A stretch of DNA of 51,708 nucleotides from CACORA01 sp044234625 (GTDB lineage: Bacteria > Planctomycetota > Planctomycetia > Pirellulales > UBA1268), in contig JBIIIP010000005.1 of assembly GCA_044234625.1 (NCBI GenBank), positions 1 through 51,708 on the forward strand, given 5' to 3'. Below the pieces are notes generated by a model. That model saw only the letters and a list, made by a program, of their open reading frames with translations. It ran no database searches and was not told the DNA's origin. Below, one piece after another: positions 7,783 to 16,036 of the stretch. The position numbers and the translations under genes are program-made. Every line of letters begins with the position of its first letter. Position 1 is the stretch's first letter.

Positions 7783-8856
7783 TTATCCCCGGCCCCCCCG
7801 GGCTTGCGCTGGGTGGGTGGTCGTGGGCGGTTTTCGGCGACGATCCGTGCCTGCCGTGATGTCGAGATCCAGCCCGTCGCGATCTCCCCGCTCCAGATGC
7901 TCCCAGGCGATCGCGCCCATCGCCGCATTGTCGGTACAAAGCGACCGCGGCGGCACGATCACGTCGATGCCGTGTTTCAGACCCCACGCCTCGAGCGTCT
8001 CCCGCAGCAACGCGTTGGCCGCCACGCCGCCCCCCACGGCCACGACACCACAACCCGTGCGCCGTACGGCAAGGTCGACTTTGGCAACGATCGAATCGAC
8101 GACCGCCTGCTGAAACGAAGCAGCCAAATCGGCCAGCCGCTGGCCGACAGGGGGTGGCGTGTCGGGCGGGCTCCCGGGAGGCCGCACGCGGTAGCGGAGG
8201 GCCGTCTTCAAACCGCTGAAGCTCATGTCGAGCCGCGTCTGATCCGCGGCCAACGGCCGCGGAAATCGCTCCGCCCACGGGTTTCCCTGCCGGGCGGTGC
8301 GTTCGATCTCCGGGCCGCCGGGGTAGCCGAGCCCGAGCAGACTGGCCGCCTTGTCAAACGCCTCCCCGGCGGCGTCGTCGATCGTGCCGCCGAGCCGCTC
8401 CAGGTCGAGCGGACTGCGGACGTGGAAGAGCGATGTGTGGCCGCCACTGGCCACGAGTCCGACGCACGGATATCGCATGCGATCGCCGTGCGCGAGCCGG
8501 CAGGCATAGAGGTGCGCTGCGACGTGGTCGTATCCCACGAGGGGCAGGTCGAGCGAAGCGGCGATCGCCTTGGCGGCCGACAGGCCGACGAGCAGCGAGC
8601 CGACGAGCCCGGGGCGAACGGCCACGGCGACGGCCTTCAGGTCATGGCTTTCAACGCCTGCCCGGCGCACCGCCTCGTCGATGACGGGCATGATCCGTTC
8701 GACGTGTGCGCGGGAGGCGACCTCGGGCACGACGCCGCGCCACCGGGCGTGGAGATTCTCCTGGCTGGCGACCACGCTGGAAAGCACGGTGCGGGCGGGG
8801 GTGATCACCGCCGCTGCGGTTTCGTCGCAGGTCGATTCGATGGCCAAGAGCGGCAT
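7783..8856 (-). CDS. tsaD: tRNA N6-adenosine threonylcarbamoyltransferase
   Basis: Transfers threonylcarbamoyl to A37 of ANN-decoding tRNAs, working with TsaB, TsaE and TsaC. The 357-residue length is slightly over the norm owing to a basic, Pro/Thr-rich C-terminal tail. The ASKHA-fold motifs are clear: AIESTCDETAAAV at 5-17, metal-ligand His111 and His115 in GYDHVAAHLYA (same numbering as E. coli), LVASGGHTSL, FSGLKTALR and CTDNAAMGAIAWEHL with the metal Asp. The usual HxEGH reads HVAAH here; both histidines are kept. The gene is flanked on both sides by identical repeat arms; its stop is 11 bp from the left arm. No good ribosome-binding site precedes the ATG. Confidence 0.96.
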   Translation of the reverse strand: MPLLAIESTCDETAAAVITPARTVLSSVVASQENLHARWRGVVPEVASRAHVERIMPVIDEAVRRAGVESHDLKAVAVAVRPGLVGSLLVGLSAAKAIAASLDLPLVGYDHVAAHLYACRLAHGDRMRYPCVGLVASGGHTSLFHVRSPLDLERLGGTIDDAAGEAFDKAASLLGLGYPGGPEIERTARQGNPWAERFPRPLAADQTRLDMSFSGLKTALRYRVRPPGSPPDTPPPVGQRLADLAASFQQAVVDSIVAKVDLAVRRTGCGVVAVGGGVAANALLRETLEAWGLKHGIDVIVPPRSLCTDNAAMGAIAWEHLERGDRDGLDLDITAGTDRRRKPPTTTHPAQARGGRG

Positions 8857-9095
8857 ACAGACGGTTGTATTCGCGACGGTGGTCTTCCGCCAGATTCGCA
8901 GGCCGGAGGCCTACGCCACTCTCTTCTCAAGCGCCAGGCCCGGATGGCCGGGTTAGCACCAGCGGGCGGAGGCCCGCCAAGAAACCTGAGCCACGATGGC
9001 GAAGGTTTCGTGAAGGCAGCCGCGCAAGCCCGCAGGGGCCAGGGATGGCGCTCACTGTCGCGCCGCCGCATCCCTCCGGGCCTGCGTCGGCTTAC
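8857..9095. other. Gene-free repeat mosaic upstream of tsaD
   Basis: This stretch, read with the adjoining arm at 9096-9205, makes a 345-bp gene-free gap. It contains a copy of the 79-bp repeat (8947-9016) and an extra copy of the sequence CAAGCCCGCAGGGGCCAGGG near 9026-9045, which recurs inside the right arm. The first 50 bp (8857-8905) must include the tsaD promoter and leader, but I see no convincing -10/-35 pair. Confidence 0.6.
8947..9016. repeat. Dispersed copy of the 79-bp repeat
   Basis: Matches the unit at 1-157 with one substitution (ttacc to ttagc) and a one-base deletion (gaggccac to gagccac). It keeps the GCGGGC-ggag-GCCCGC hairpin and the GAAGGTTTCGTGAAG segment, so the two loci 9 kb apart share a recent source. 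Confidence 0.88.
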
Positions 9096-9205
9096 GCGAA
9101 CGGCCGCCTGGACGGCGGCCGCTCGCGGCTCGGGGCAACCTTGGCTTGCCCCGCAGCCGCGCAAGCCCGCAGGGGCCAGGGATGGCCCTGCGGGCGTAAA
9201 GCTAG
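9096..9205. repeat. Right arm of the 110-bp inverted repeat
   Basis: Exact reverse complement of 7662-7771. On the minus strand it begins with CTAG, and that TAG (9202-9204) is the stop codon of the DUF1207 gene, mirroring the arrangement at dnaB. The arm therefore sits directly at the 3' end of a gene on both sides of tsaD. Confidence 0.92.
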
Positions 9206-10266
9206 TAGTCGTACCACATCCCGATCCCGGCCCGGTTCTGGTTGCGTGGCGTGAACGCAAACTGCGGGTCGGAGCCATACAGATATTCGAAGCCGATGCG
9301 GTAGAGCTTCTCGCTGCGGCGGCCGCGCCATGCCCACCCCGCCTGGGCGCAGACGTTGCCTCCCCAGTCGAGCTCCTGCCGCGAGATACCGTTGATGGCG
9401 AGGAATGGCGCGCCGTGGATGCCGGTCGGCCGTGCCTGGATGAGTTCCGTGCCAAACTGGAATTCCCAAGGCTGGGAGCCGCCGTCGTTGAAGAACGACC
9501 AGCCGACCTCGCCGTAGATCCGCAGCCAATCGAGCGGATAGTAGGAGTTGCCCCACACGATCACGTCGCGGACGTAATTCAGCCGTGGATACGCGTACGG
9601 ATGCTTGATCATGAACTCATCGCCGAGATGGGCGCTGTTGTGGTAATAGGCGAGCTTGGTCTGCCAGCGGCCCACGCCGTACACCAGCGGCACGCCGAAG
9701 CGGTAGTCGGCCGACCGGAGGTCGCGGTCGTCCTGCGGATCGAGCCGCACGAAGGCGGCCCCCTCGATCTGCACCTCGAACCCCTGGGGATGCACCACCG
9801 TGTCGGACCCGTACCGGAGGATGGAGGCCCGGCCGCCGAGCGTGGTGTCCCACAGCCAGCCCTCGTGCCGCGAAGGATTGACGACATCCGGGCTGGTGTC
9901 GTCGAACCACACCGAGCCGATCCGCGGCTCCTTGGGGCCCGCGAGGTAGCTCGTGTAGATGAGGTTGTTGGGCATGATCTGCCAGAACCATGGCCTCGGT
10001 GCCCAGAGGTCGGAGAAGCCCTCGGGAAAAGCGGCGTTGGGCACGAGGTCCTCCTCGGTGCCGGGCGCGGCCTCGTAGGGCATGTCGAGCACGACGGGGC
10101 CGTCGGGCCGCGTCGGTGCCGGCAGTTGCTGCGGCAAGTCACCCAGCCCTTCCCCGAGCGGTGCGACCGCGGAGGCCGGCGGCTGTGCCGCGGCGGGCAC
10201 CTGCATGGCGGTGCCCGCCAGCAACAGGACGAGGACCGTCAGGATTGTCGAACGCACTCTTGCCAT
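9202..10266 (-). CDS. DUF1207 family secreted protein
   Basis: A 354-residue DUF1207 protein, function unknown. It has a Sec signal peptide (VRSTILTVLVLLLAGTAMQ then AAAQ, cleavage near residue 27), so it is exported. The mature part is rich in aromatic and alternating beta residues (NNLIYTSYLAGPKEPR, WLWDTTLGGRASILRYG, YYHNSAHLGDEF, RLNYVRDVIVWG, YRIGFEYLYGSDPQFAF) and ends in Tyr (GMWYDY). That pattern suggests an outer-membrane beta-barrel, though this is inferred. The ATG at 10266 is chosen because the signal peptide begins there; a start 37 codons upstream would put a basic tail in front. The stop codon is contributed by the inverted-repeat arm. It is divergent from the flavin-reductase-like gene; the 214-bp gap has no clear promoter but holds a GGCAAGC/GCTTGCC hairpin near 10423-10441. 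Confidence 0.85.
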   Translation of the reverse strand: MARVRSTILTVLVLLLAGTAMQVPAAAQPPASAVAPLGEGLGDLPQQLPAPTRPDGPVVLDMPYEAAPGTEEDLVPNAAFPEGFSDLWAPRPWFWQIMPNNLIYTSYLAGPKEPRIGSVWFDDTSPDVVNPSRHEGWLWDTTLGGRASILRYGSDTVVHPQGFEVQIEGAAFVRLDPQDDRDLRSADYRFGVPLVYGVGRWQTKLAYYHNSAHLGDEFMIKHPYAYPRLNYVRDVIVWGNSYYPLDWLRIYGEVGWSFFNDGGSQPWEFQFGTELIQARPTGIHGAPFLAINGISRQELDWGGNVCAQAGWAWRGRRSEKLYRIGFEYLYGSDPQFAFTPRNQNRAGIGMWYDY

Positions 10267-10480
10267 AGGTCCACGGCGGCGGCGGCGGCGCATTGCGAAG
10301 CCCGGCCGCCGCTGCGACACTCTCCACGAGAGGACGAGCCAACGGCAAGATCGGCACGCGGATGCGGGCATCGCCACTGGCTTTCCCCTTCCGGCCGCGC
10401 CGTTCGCCTGCCTGTCAAGTGAGGCAAGCCGGTCGCTTGCCAGCCGCCCCCAACCACCGCCATTTCACCCATCTGCCGAC

Positions 10481-11032
10481 ATGACTGATTCCAGCCCTTC
10501 CACCGAAACTCGTTCTCCTCAACCTCTCGATCCACACGGCGCTGGCGTCCCCGCGGACATGGAGTCGCTGCCGGTCGCGCTGGGCCGCATCCCCAGCGGC
10601 CTGTTCGTCGTGACGTGGCACGACGCCGGCCGCGACCGGGGCATGCTCGCCAGTTGGGTGATGCAGGCCGGATTTGCTCCGCCGACGATCACGGTCGCGG
10701 TCGCGCCCGGCCGCGACCTTCTGGCCGCGATCGACCGCGGCGCGACGTTCACCGTGAACGTGCTCGCGGCAGGTCAACGGCCCCTGCTGGCGCGGTTCGG
10801 TCGCCCCGCGGCCGCCGATGAAGACCCGTTCGCCGACCTTCCGGTGACCCGCACCCCACGCGGCTTGGCGGCGCTCGCCGAGGCTACCGCGTGGCTTGAG
10901 TGCCGGAGCGTGGGCCGCGTCGGCGGCAGCGATACCGACCACTGCGTGGTCCTCGCGGAGGTGATCGCAGCCGGCTGCGGCAGCGGGGGGGATCCTCTGG
11001 TGCACGTGCGGAAAAACGGGTTACGTTACTGA
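10481..11032 (+). CDS. Flavin reductase-like domain protein
   Basis: A 183-residue protein with the FMN-binding split-barrel of the flavin-reductase-like family. The core begins at about residue 28 with LPVALGRIPSGLFVVTW and continues with GMLASWVMQAGFAPPTITVAV, FTVNVLA and HCVVLAEVIAAG, ending GDPLVHVRKNGLRY. In relatives this domain reduces FMN or serves as the flavin subunit of a two-component oxygenase or diflavin protein. No partner oxygenase is nearby. The ATG at 10481 is preferred over upstream starts because the preceding 130 codons are low-complexity and overlap the divergent gene's promoter. It ends 29 bp before the sugar-binding lipoprotein gene and may be co-transcribed. Confidence 0.8.
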   Translation: MTDSSPSTETRSPQPLDPHGAGVPADMESLPVALGRIPSGLFVVTWHDAGRDRGMLASWVMQAGFAPPTITVAVAPGRDLLAAIDRGATFTVNVLAAGQRPLLARFGRPAAADEDPFADLPVTRTPRGLAALAEATAWLECRSVGRVGGSDTDHCVVLAEVIAAGCGSGGDPLVHVRKNGLRY

Positions 11033-11061
11033 CCTGGGTGTCTGTCCCCGGAGGGTGTTCC

Positions 11062-12177
11062 ATGTCGTCTGCGCATGCCTGCCGTATGGCTCTCCTCGCG
11101 GCCGTCGTGCTGGCGGGCTGTTCGCAGCCGGCCGGCACCGGGCCATCGACCGGGGCGGCGGTGTCTGCTGCCGGAAAGAGGTTCGTGTTCGTCACCAACG
11201 GCGACGACCCGTTCTGGGACGCCTGCAACGCCGGGCTCGTGGAGGGCGCGAAGCGTTTCCAGCTCGCCGAGAGGGGGCTCCGCGTGGTGATGGAGAAGGG
11301 CAACGGCACGGCCCAGGGGCAGATCGAGAAGCTCCGCCAGCTCGGCAGCCAGACCGACGTCGCCGGCGTCGCCATCTCGGTCATCCAGGCGGAGAATGCC
11401 GCGATCGTCGACGAGATGAAAAAACTCGCGGCCAAGGGTGTGCTGGTGATCACGGTCGATGGCGACGTGAACCGCGGCACCTTCCGCGATGCGCGGCCCT
11501 TCTACATCGGCACCGACAACGTCGTCGGGGGAAGGCTCCTCGGCACGGCCGCGAAGGCGATCCTTGCCGCCCGGGGAAAGACGTCGGGCCGCTACGTTCA
11601 GTTCGCCGGCTTCACCGACAACGACAATGCCCGGGCGCGGATGAACGGGTTCACGGAGGCGGTGGGGGACGCGTTCACGGAAGCCGACCGCATGAGCGAC
11701 GAGATGGACCTCGCCCGGGCCCGCGACAACGTGCGCACGGCGCTCGTCAACCATCCCGATCTCGTGGGGCTCGTCGGCATCTGGGCCTACAACGCTCCTG
11801 CCATCGCCGAGGTGGTGGAGGAACGCGGTGCCCGCGACCGGATCACCACCGTCACCTTCGACGCCCAGGCGGTGGCGCTGGAGCGGATGGCCAAGGGCCA
11901 GATTGACGCCATGGTGGTGCAGAACCCGTTCGAGATGGGAATCCAGACGGTGCGGCTCCTGCACGCGATGCATGCCGGAGACGACGCCACGATCGCCGCG
12001 ATGTTTCCGCGCCGCGGCGAGCCCGACGGCGACATCTTCACGACCGGGCTGCGGCTCATCGTGCCTGACGACGGGGCGCTCATCGGCCCGGCGGATGCAG
12101 CCTCCGTGCCGCACGAATACATGCCGCTGTCGGCGTTTCGCGCCTGGCTGGCAGCGCACGGACTGTCGAGTTCCTGA
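11062..12177 (+). CDS. Sugar ABC transporter substrate-binding lipoprotein
   Basis: A 371-residue periplasmic binding protein of the ribose/galactose (RbsB-like, cluster B) family. A lipobox LAGC with Cys20 follows a hydrophobic signal, so it is membrane-anchored. The ligand-binding fold starts with FVFVTNGDDPFWDACNAGL, contains GVLVITVDGDVN, FYIGTDNVVGG, and MVVQNPFEMG. The paired Asp and aromatic positions typical of pentose or hexose binding are present, but the sugar cannot be named. The ATG at 11062 follows GGAGGGTGTTCC. It is 24 bp ahead of the permease gene and forms one operon with the next two genes. Order is binding protein, permease, ATPase. Confidence 0.9.
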   Translation: MSSAHACRMALLAAVVLAGCSQPAGTGPSTGAAVSAAGKRFVFVTNGDDPFWDACNAGLVEGAKRFQLAERGLRVVMEKGNGTAQGQIEKLRQLGSQTDVAGVAISVIQAENAAIVDEMKKLAAKGVLVITVDGDVNRGTFRDARPFYIGTDNVVGGRLLGTAAKAILAARGKTSGRYVQFAGFTDNDNARARMNGFTEAVGDAFTEADRMSDEMDLARARDNVRTALVNHPDLVGLVGIWAYNAPAIAEVVEERGARDRITTVTFDAQAVALERMAKGQIDAMVVQNPFEMGIQTVRLLHAMHAGDDATIAAMFPRRGEPDGDIFTTGLRLIVPDDGALIGPADAASVPHEYMPLSAFRAWLAAHGLSSS

Positions 12178-12201
12178 GCGGCACCCGGACGCCTCCCTGC
12201 C

Positions 12202-13422
12202 ATGGCCTCTTCCTTCGGCCCTGTCGTGCCATTCCTGCGGCGGAGCGAGTGGTCGCTCCTGCTGGCGATCGCGATCGCGGTGGTGATCACGACCGCCATC
12301 GACGCCAACCACGCCTATTGGCACCAACCGCTCGACAGCCTGCGGGACATCGCCCGCAACTCGGCGCTGCTGGGGATCTTCGCCCTGGGGGCCGCGGTGG
12401 TGATCATCGCCGGTGGCATCGATCTTTCCTCCGGCTCGATGATCGCCCTGTCGGCGACCGTCTGCGCGGCGACCATGCTGGGGCTGGCCACGGCCCAGAT
12501 GCAAGGCTTCAAGCCAGTGGGAGCGGCCGTCGTGGCGTCCGGCTGCGGCGCGAGCCTGCTCGCGGGTTTTCTCGTGGGCACGCTCCACGCCTGGCTGATC
12601 ACGGCCGTGCGGCTGCCGCCGTTCATCGCCACGCTGGCCACGCTGGTAGGCCTGCGGAGCCTCGCCCGGGCGCTCGCGTCGAGCGCCACGGCCGCCTTGC
12701 TGCCGACGAAAAACAGTCAAATCAACGTCTACGACCCGACATTCACCTTCGTCCGCGAGCATGTCTGGATCCCGGTGGCCGTGTTCGCGGGCCTGGCGAT
12801 CGCGACCTGGGTCCTCCTCTCCCGCACCGTGCTGGGCCGGCATCTCCACGCGCTCGGCGGCAACGAGCAGGCCGCCCGCCTGGCGGGCATCCGCACCGAC
12901 AACGTGAAGTGGTTCGCCTACTGTTTCAGCGCGATGACGGCCGCACTCGCCGGGCTGTTCTACGTGGCCAACGAATCGGTGGCCGCGCCGGCCAACCAGG
13001 CACGCGGCCACGAGCTGAATGCCATCGCCGCGGCTGTCGTCGGCGGCTGCTCGCTCTCCGGCGGCGTGGGCACCGTGCCCGGCACGGTGCTGGGAACCGT
13101 GTTCCTCCGGGTCGTCATCGATGCCGTCTCGAAGGTCATCAAGACCGAGGCCGAGATCTACGAGGGGCTGATCGTGGGGGTGGTCGTCGTGATCGCGGTC
13201 ACGTTTTCCCAGCTCGGCCAGGTGGCCGCGGGCGGGCGGCGGCTGTTTCCCGGCGCCCTCGGACTGGTGGCGATCCCCGCGCTCGCCCTCCTCGCCGCCG
13301 CCGTGGTGTCGATGACGGCCGGCGGATGGGCGGGCATCGCGGCCGGGATCGCGGCCCTCATCCTGCTGGGAATGATCCGCACCTGGGAAGGGCGGCAGGC
13401 TGCCGCCCCACATGCTCCATGA
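12202..13422 (+). CDS. Sugar ABC transporter permease (RbsC-type)
   Basis: A 406-residue inner-membrane permease of the branched-chain/ribose permease family. Core motifs include LLGIFALGAAVVIIAGGIDLSSGS at about 55-80, LPPFIATLATLVGLRSLAR and LGRHLHALGGNEQAARLAGI (the loop contacting the ATPase). The core gives about 8-9 hydrophobic segments. Compared with E. coli RbsC (321 residues), it has an insertion after GLRSLARAL and a C-terminal extension with two further hydrophobic segments (FPGALGLVAIPALALLAAAV and WAGIAAGIAALILLGMI). The stop overlaps the ATPase start as ATGA, a sign of tight coupling. Translation starts at the ATG at 12202. Confidence 0.9.
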   Translation: MASSFGPVVPFLRRSEWSLLLAIAIAVVITTAIDANHAYWHQPLDSLRDIARNSALLGIFALGAAVVIIAGGIDLSSGSMIALSATVCAATMLGLATAQMQGFKPVGAAVVASGCGASLLAGFLVGTLHAWLITAVRLPPFIATLATLVGLRSLARALASSATAALLPTKNSQINVYDPTFTFVREHVWIPVAVFAGLAIATWVLLSRTVLGRHLHALGGNEQAARLAGIRTDNVKWFAYCFSAMTAALAGLFYVANESVAAPANQARGHELNAIAAAVVGGCSLSGGVGTVPGTVLGTVFLRVVIDAVSKVIKTEAEIYEGLIVGVVVVIAVTFSQLGQVAAGGRRLFPGALGLVAIPALALLAAAVVSMTAGGWAGIAAGIAALILLGMIRTWEGRQAAAPHAP

Positions 13423-14939
13423 CTCCCCCGGCGGACGACCAGGCGATCCTCATGCGCGGGATCACCAAGCGATTTCCGGGCGTGGTGGCCCTCGATGGCG
13501 TGACCCTCGAGGTGCGGCGCGGTGAACTGCATGCCATCTGCGGCGAGAACGGCGCGGGCAAGAGCACGCTCATGAAAATCCTCTCGGGCGTGTATCGACC
13601 CGATGCCGGAACGCTCGCGATCCACGGGCAGCCGGCCCGGTTTTGCCGCACGCGCGATGCCGAACGGGCCGGCGTGGCGATCATTCACCAGGAGCTCAAC
13701 CTCGTCGAGGAGCTCTCCGTGGCGGCCAACGTGTTTCTCGGCCGCGAGCGCCGCGGAAGGCTGGGGCTCGTCGATGACGACGCCATGGAGGCCGAGACAA
13801 CCCGCCTCCTCGACGCGCTCGAATGCCGCGTGTCGCCGCGGGCTCCGGCGGCGAGCCTGCGGGTCGGCGACCAACAGCTCGTCGAGATCGCGAAGGCCCT
13901 GTCGCTCGAGGCATCGATCCTCGTGATGGATGAGCCGACAAGCGCGCTGACTGAGGCCGAGTCGCAGCGGCTGGAGCGCACCATCCGGCGGCTCCGCGAA
14001 CGGGGCACCACCATCGTCTACATCTCCCACAAGATGGACGAAGTGTTTCGGCTCGCCGATCGCATCACCGTGCTCCGTGATGGCCGCCACGTGCGCTCGG
14101 TCGACCGGGATGAAACCACGCCCGCCGAGGTCACCGGCTGGATGGTCGGCCGCGAGATCGCCGGGCACGCGTTCCACGCACCGCGCCCCCGCGGCGCCCG
14201 GCTCCTCGAGGTCGATGGCCTCACGCTCCCGTGGCCCGGGCATCCGCGCGGCCACCGGCTGGCTGACGTCTCGCTCGAACTCCACGCGGGGGAAATCGTG
14301 GGGGTGGCCGGTCTCATGGGGGCCGGGCGGACGGAGCTTTTGGAGACGATCTTCGGGGCCACGCCGCCGACGTGGACCGGCACGATCCGGCTGGATGGAA
14401 AGCCCGTGCGGTTCACGCATCCGGCCGATGCCTGTGCCGCGGGGATCGCCATGGTCACCGAGGATCGCAAGCGGCTGGGCCTGTTCCCGGATCTCGACGT
14501 CGCCGGCAACGTGAGCCTGTGCAGCCTCCGCGGGGCGGTGCAGGGCGGACTGCTGAGCCGAGCGCGCGAGGAGGCCCTCGTGGCGGGAGCGATCCGCGAG
14601 ACGGGCGTGAAGACGCCCGGTCTCCACGCGGCCATCGGCGGGCTCTCGGGGGGAAACCAGCAGAAGTGCATCATCGGCCGCTGGCTGCTGACGCGGCCGC
14701 GGATTCTCCTCCTCGACGATCCCACCCGCGGCATCGACGTGGGAGCCAAAGCGGAGCTCTACGGCCTCATCGATCGTCTCTGCCGCGAGGGCATGGGCGT
14801 GCTGTTCACGTCGAGCGAGTTGCCCGAGTTGCTGACCCTGTCCGACCGCATCCTCGTGCTCGCCGAGGGGCGGCTCACGGCCGAGCTCTCCCGCGCTGAG
14901 GCCACCGAACACCAGATCATGGAAGCCGCGATGGGCTGA
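13419..14939 (+). CDS. Sugar ABC transporter ATPase, tandem NBD (RbsA/MglA type)
   Basis: A 506-residue ATPase with two nucleotide-binding domains, energising the ribose/galactose-type importer. NBD1 has Walker A GENGAGKST (42-50), a degenerate signature LRVGDQQLVEIAKAL, Walker B ILVMDEPTSALT and switch His in YISHKMDEV. NBD2 has the altered Walker A MGAGRTELLE usual for this family's inactive site, signature LSGGNQQKCIIGRWL and Walker B ILLLDDPTRGIDVGAK. The start overlaps the permease stop by 4 bp. No repressor or sugar-kinase gene is attached, so the cognate sugar is unknown. Confidence 0.92.
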   Translation: MTPPADDQAILMRGITKRFPGVVALDGVTLEVRRGELHAICGENGAGKSTLMKILSGVYRPDAGTLAIHGQPARFCRTRDAERAGVAIIHQELNLVEELSVAANVFLGRERRGRLGLVDDDAMEAETTRLLDALECRVSPRAPAASLRVGDQQLVEIAKALSLEASILVMDEPTSALTEAESQRLERTIRRLRERGTTIVYISHKMDEVFRLADRITVLRDGRHVRSVDRDETTPAEVTGWMVGREIAGHAFHAPRPRGARLLEVDGLTLPWPGHPRGHRLADVSLELHAGEIVGVAGLMGAGRTELLETIFGATPPTWTGTIRLDGKPVRFTHPADACAAGIAMVTEDRKRLGLFPDLDVAGNVSLCSLRGAVQGGLLSRAREEALVAGAIRETGVKTPGLHAAIGGLSGGNQQKCIIGRWLLTRPRILLLDDPTRGIDVGAKAELYGLIDRLCREGMGVLFTSSELPELLTLSDRILVLAEGRLTAELSRAEATEHQIMEAAMG

Positions 14940-14961
14940 GCCGGCGCGGGGCGGGCACGGC

Positions 14962-16008
14962 TCACGCTCCGACCGTTCGCGACACGATCGCGCGGGCCCG
15001 GGTTTCGTCGCGGGTGCCGGCGACGATCGTGCGACCGTCCCGAAACACCGACAGCTCGATGCCCGGCTCCACTTCCACCCGCACGAACCACGGATTCACC
15101 GTCACGCAGCCCACCGCGCGAAGCCGTTCCGCGAGCCCGGCGAGATCGACCACCGCCGGCGACGCAGGGGCCACCTGCACGGCGTCGCGGCCGCAGAGCA
15201 CGGCCGTCGCCGCCGCAGCCCGGCCCTCGAGCCATGGGAAGTCGCCCCCTCGGCATGTCGGGCAGCCTTTCACCGCGAGCGGCCCGAGATCGACCGTTCG
15301 CCACGCCGCATCCCACAGGTCGCACACGAAAAGCGTGTTGCCGGAGCCCTCGGCGCCGACGAGAAACTTGATGGCCTCCGCGGCCTGCACCGCCCCCACG
15401 ACGAGCGCCGCCGGCCCGATGATGCCGGCGGTGTCGCACGTCGGCACCGCGCCCGCGGCCGGAGGATCGGGGATCAGGCAGCGGAGGCAGGCGGTCGTTC
15501 CCGGCCGCACCGCGAGCACCCGCCCTTCCGCGCCGATGGCGCCGCCATACACCCAGGGCACACCCTGCCGGCAGGCGAAGTCGTTGATCAGGAACCGGGT
15601 CTCGAAATTGTCGGTGCCGTCGACGATGCAATCGACGCCGGCGAGCAGCCGCATGGCGTTGGTCGTGGTGAGATCGGCGACCTCGGTCTCGATCGTCATT
15701 CGGCCGTTGATCGCCGCCAGGTGACGCCCCGCCGCGACGGCCTTCGGCAGCCCGGCCAGCACGTCGCGCTCGTCGAAGAGAATCTGCCGCGGCAGGTTGC
15801 TCGGCTCCGGCACGTCGCGGTCGATGAGACGCAGCATGCCCACGCCGGCGCGGGCCAGTGCCATCGCGCTCACGCTCCCGAGGGCGCCGCAGCCAACGAT
15901 CGCCACGCGGCTTTCGCCCAGCCGCGCCTGCCCCGCGGCGCCCAGCGGCGCATACCGCACCTGCCGCGAGTAACGGTCGGCATCGTCAAGGAAGGAAGCC
16001 GTGGGCAT
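14962..16008 (-). CDS. ThiF/MoeB-family E1-like adenylyltransferase
   Basis: A 348-residue E1-like enzyme that adenylates the C-terminal Gly of a ubiquitin-fold sulfur carrier such as ThiS or MoaD. The Rossmann motif VAIVGCGALGS is at 36-45, followed by ARAGVGMLRLIDRD, NLPRQILFDE and VDCIVDGTDNFETR with conserved Asp130. Zinc pairs are C174xxC177 and C249xxC252. Cys191 in PTCDTAGIIGP is in the position of the catalytic cysteine of ThiF/MoeB. The last 70 residues form the small C-terminal domain common in MoeB-like proteins (SVFRDGRTIVAGT). No ThiS or MoaD gene lies in the window, so thiamine versus molybdopterin cannot be decided. It is the last of three closely packed minus-strand genes. Confidence 0.88.
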   Translation of the reverse strand: MPTASFLDDADRYSRQVRYAPLGAAGQARLGESRVAIVGCGALGSVSAMALARAGVGMLRLIDRDVPEPSNLPRQILFDERDVLAGLPKAVAAGRHLAAINGRMTIETEVADLTTTNAMRLLAGVDCIVDGTDNFETRFLINDFACRQGVPWVYGGAIGAEGRVLAVRPGTTACLRCLIPDPPAAGAVPTCDTAGIIGPAALVVGAVQAAEAIKFLVGAEGSGNTLFVCDLWDAAWRTVDLGPLAVKGCPTCRGGDFPWLEGRAAAATAVLCGRDAVQVAPASPAVVDLAGLAERLRAVGCVTVNPWFVRVEVEPGIELSVFRDGRTIVAGTRDETRARAIVSRTVGA

Positions 16009-16036
16009 TGGGTCGACAAGCCGGAAGACCACCGCA

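Noticed and set aside
7662..9205. Composite transposon carrying tsaD
   Set aside because: The arms are only 110 bp, contain no transposase frame, lack target duplications, and the cargo is a single essential housekeeping gene.
7729..10422. 897-codon plus-strand frame across tsaD and the DUF1207 gene
   Set aside because: It runs antisense through two well-recognised genes and through the repeat mosaic, with no family motif of its own.
11026..13413. 795-codon minus-strand frame opposite the sugar-binding protein and permease genes
   Set aside because: Composition is Arg/His/Gly-rich without hydrophobic or motif structure; the opposite strand encodes a textbook ABC importer.
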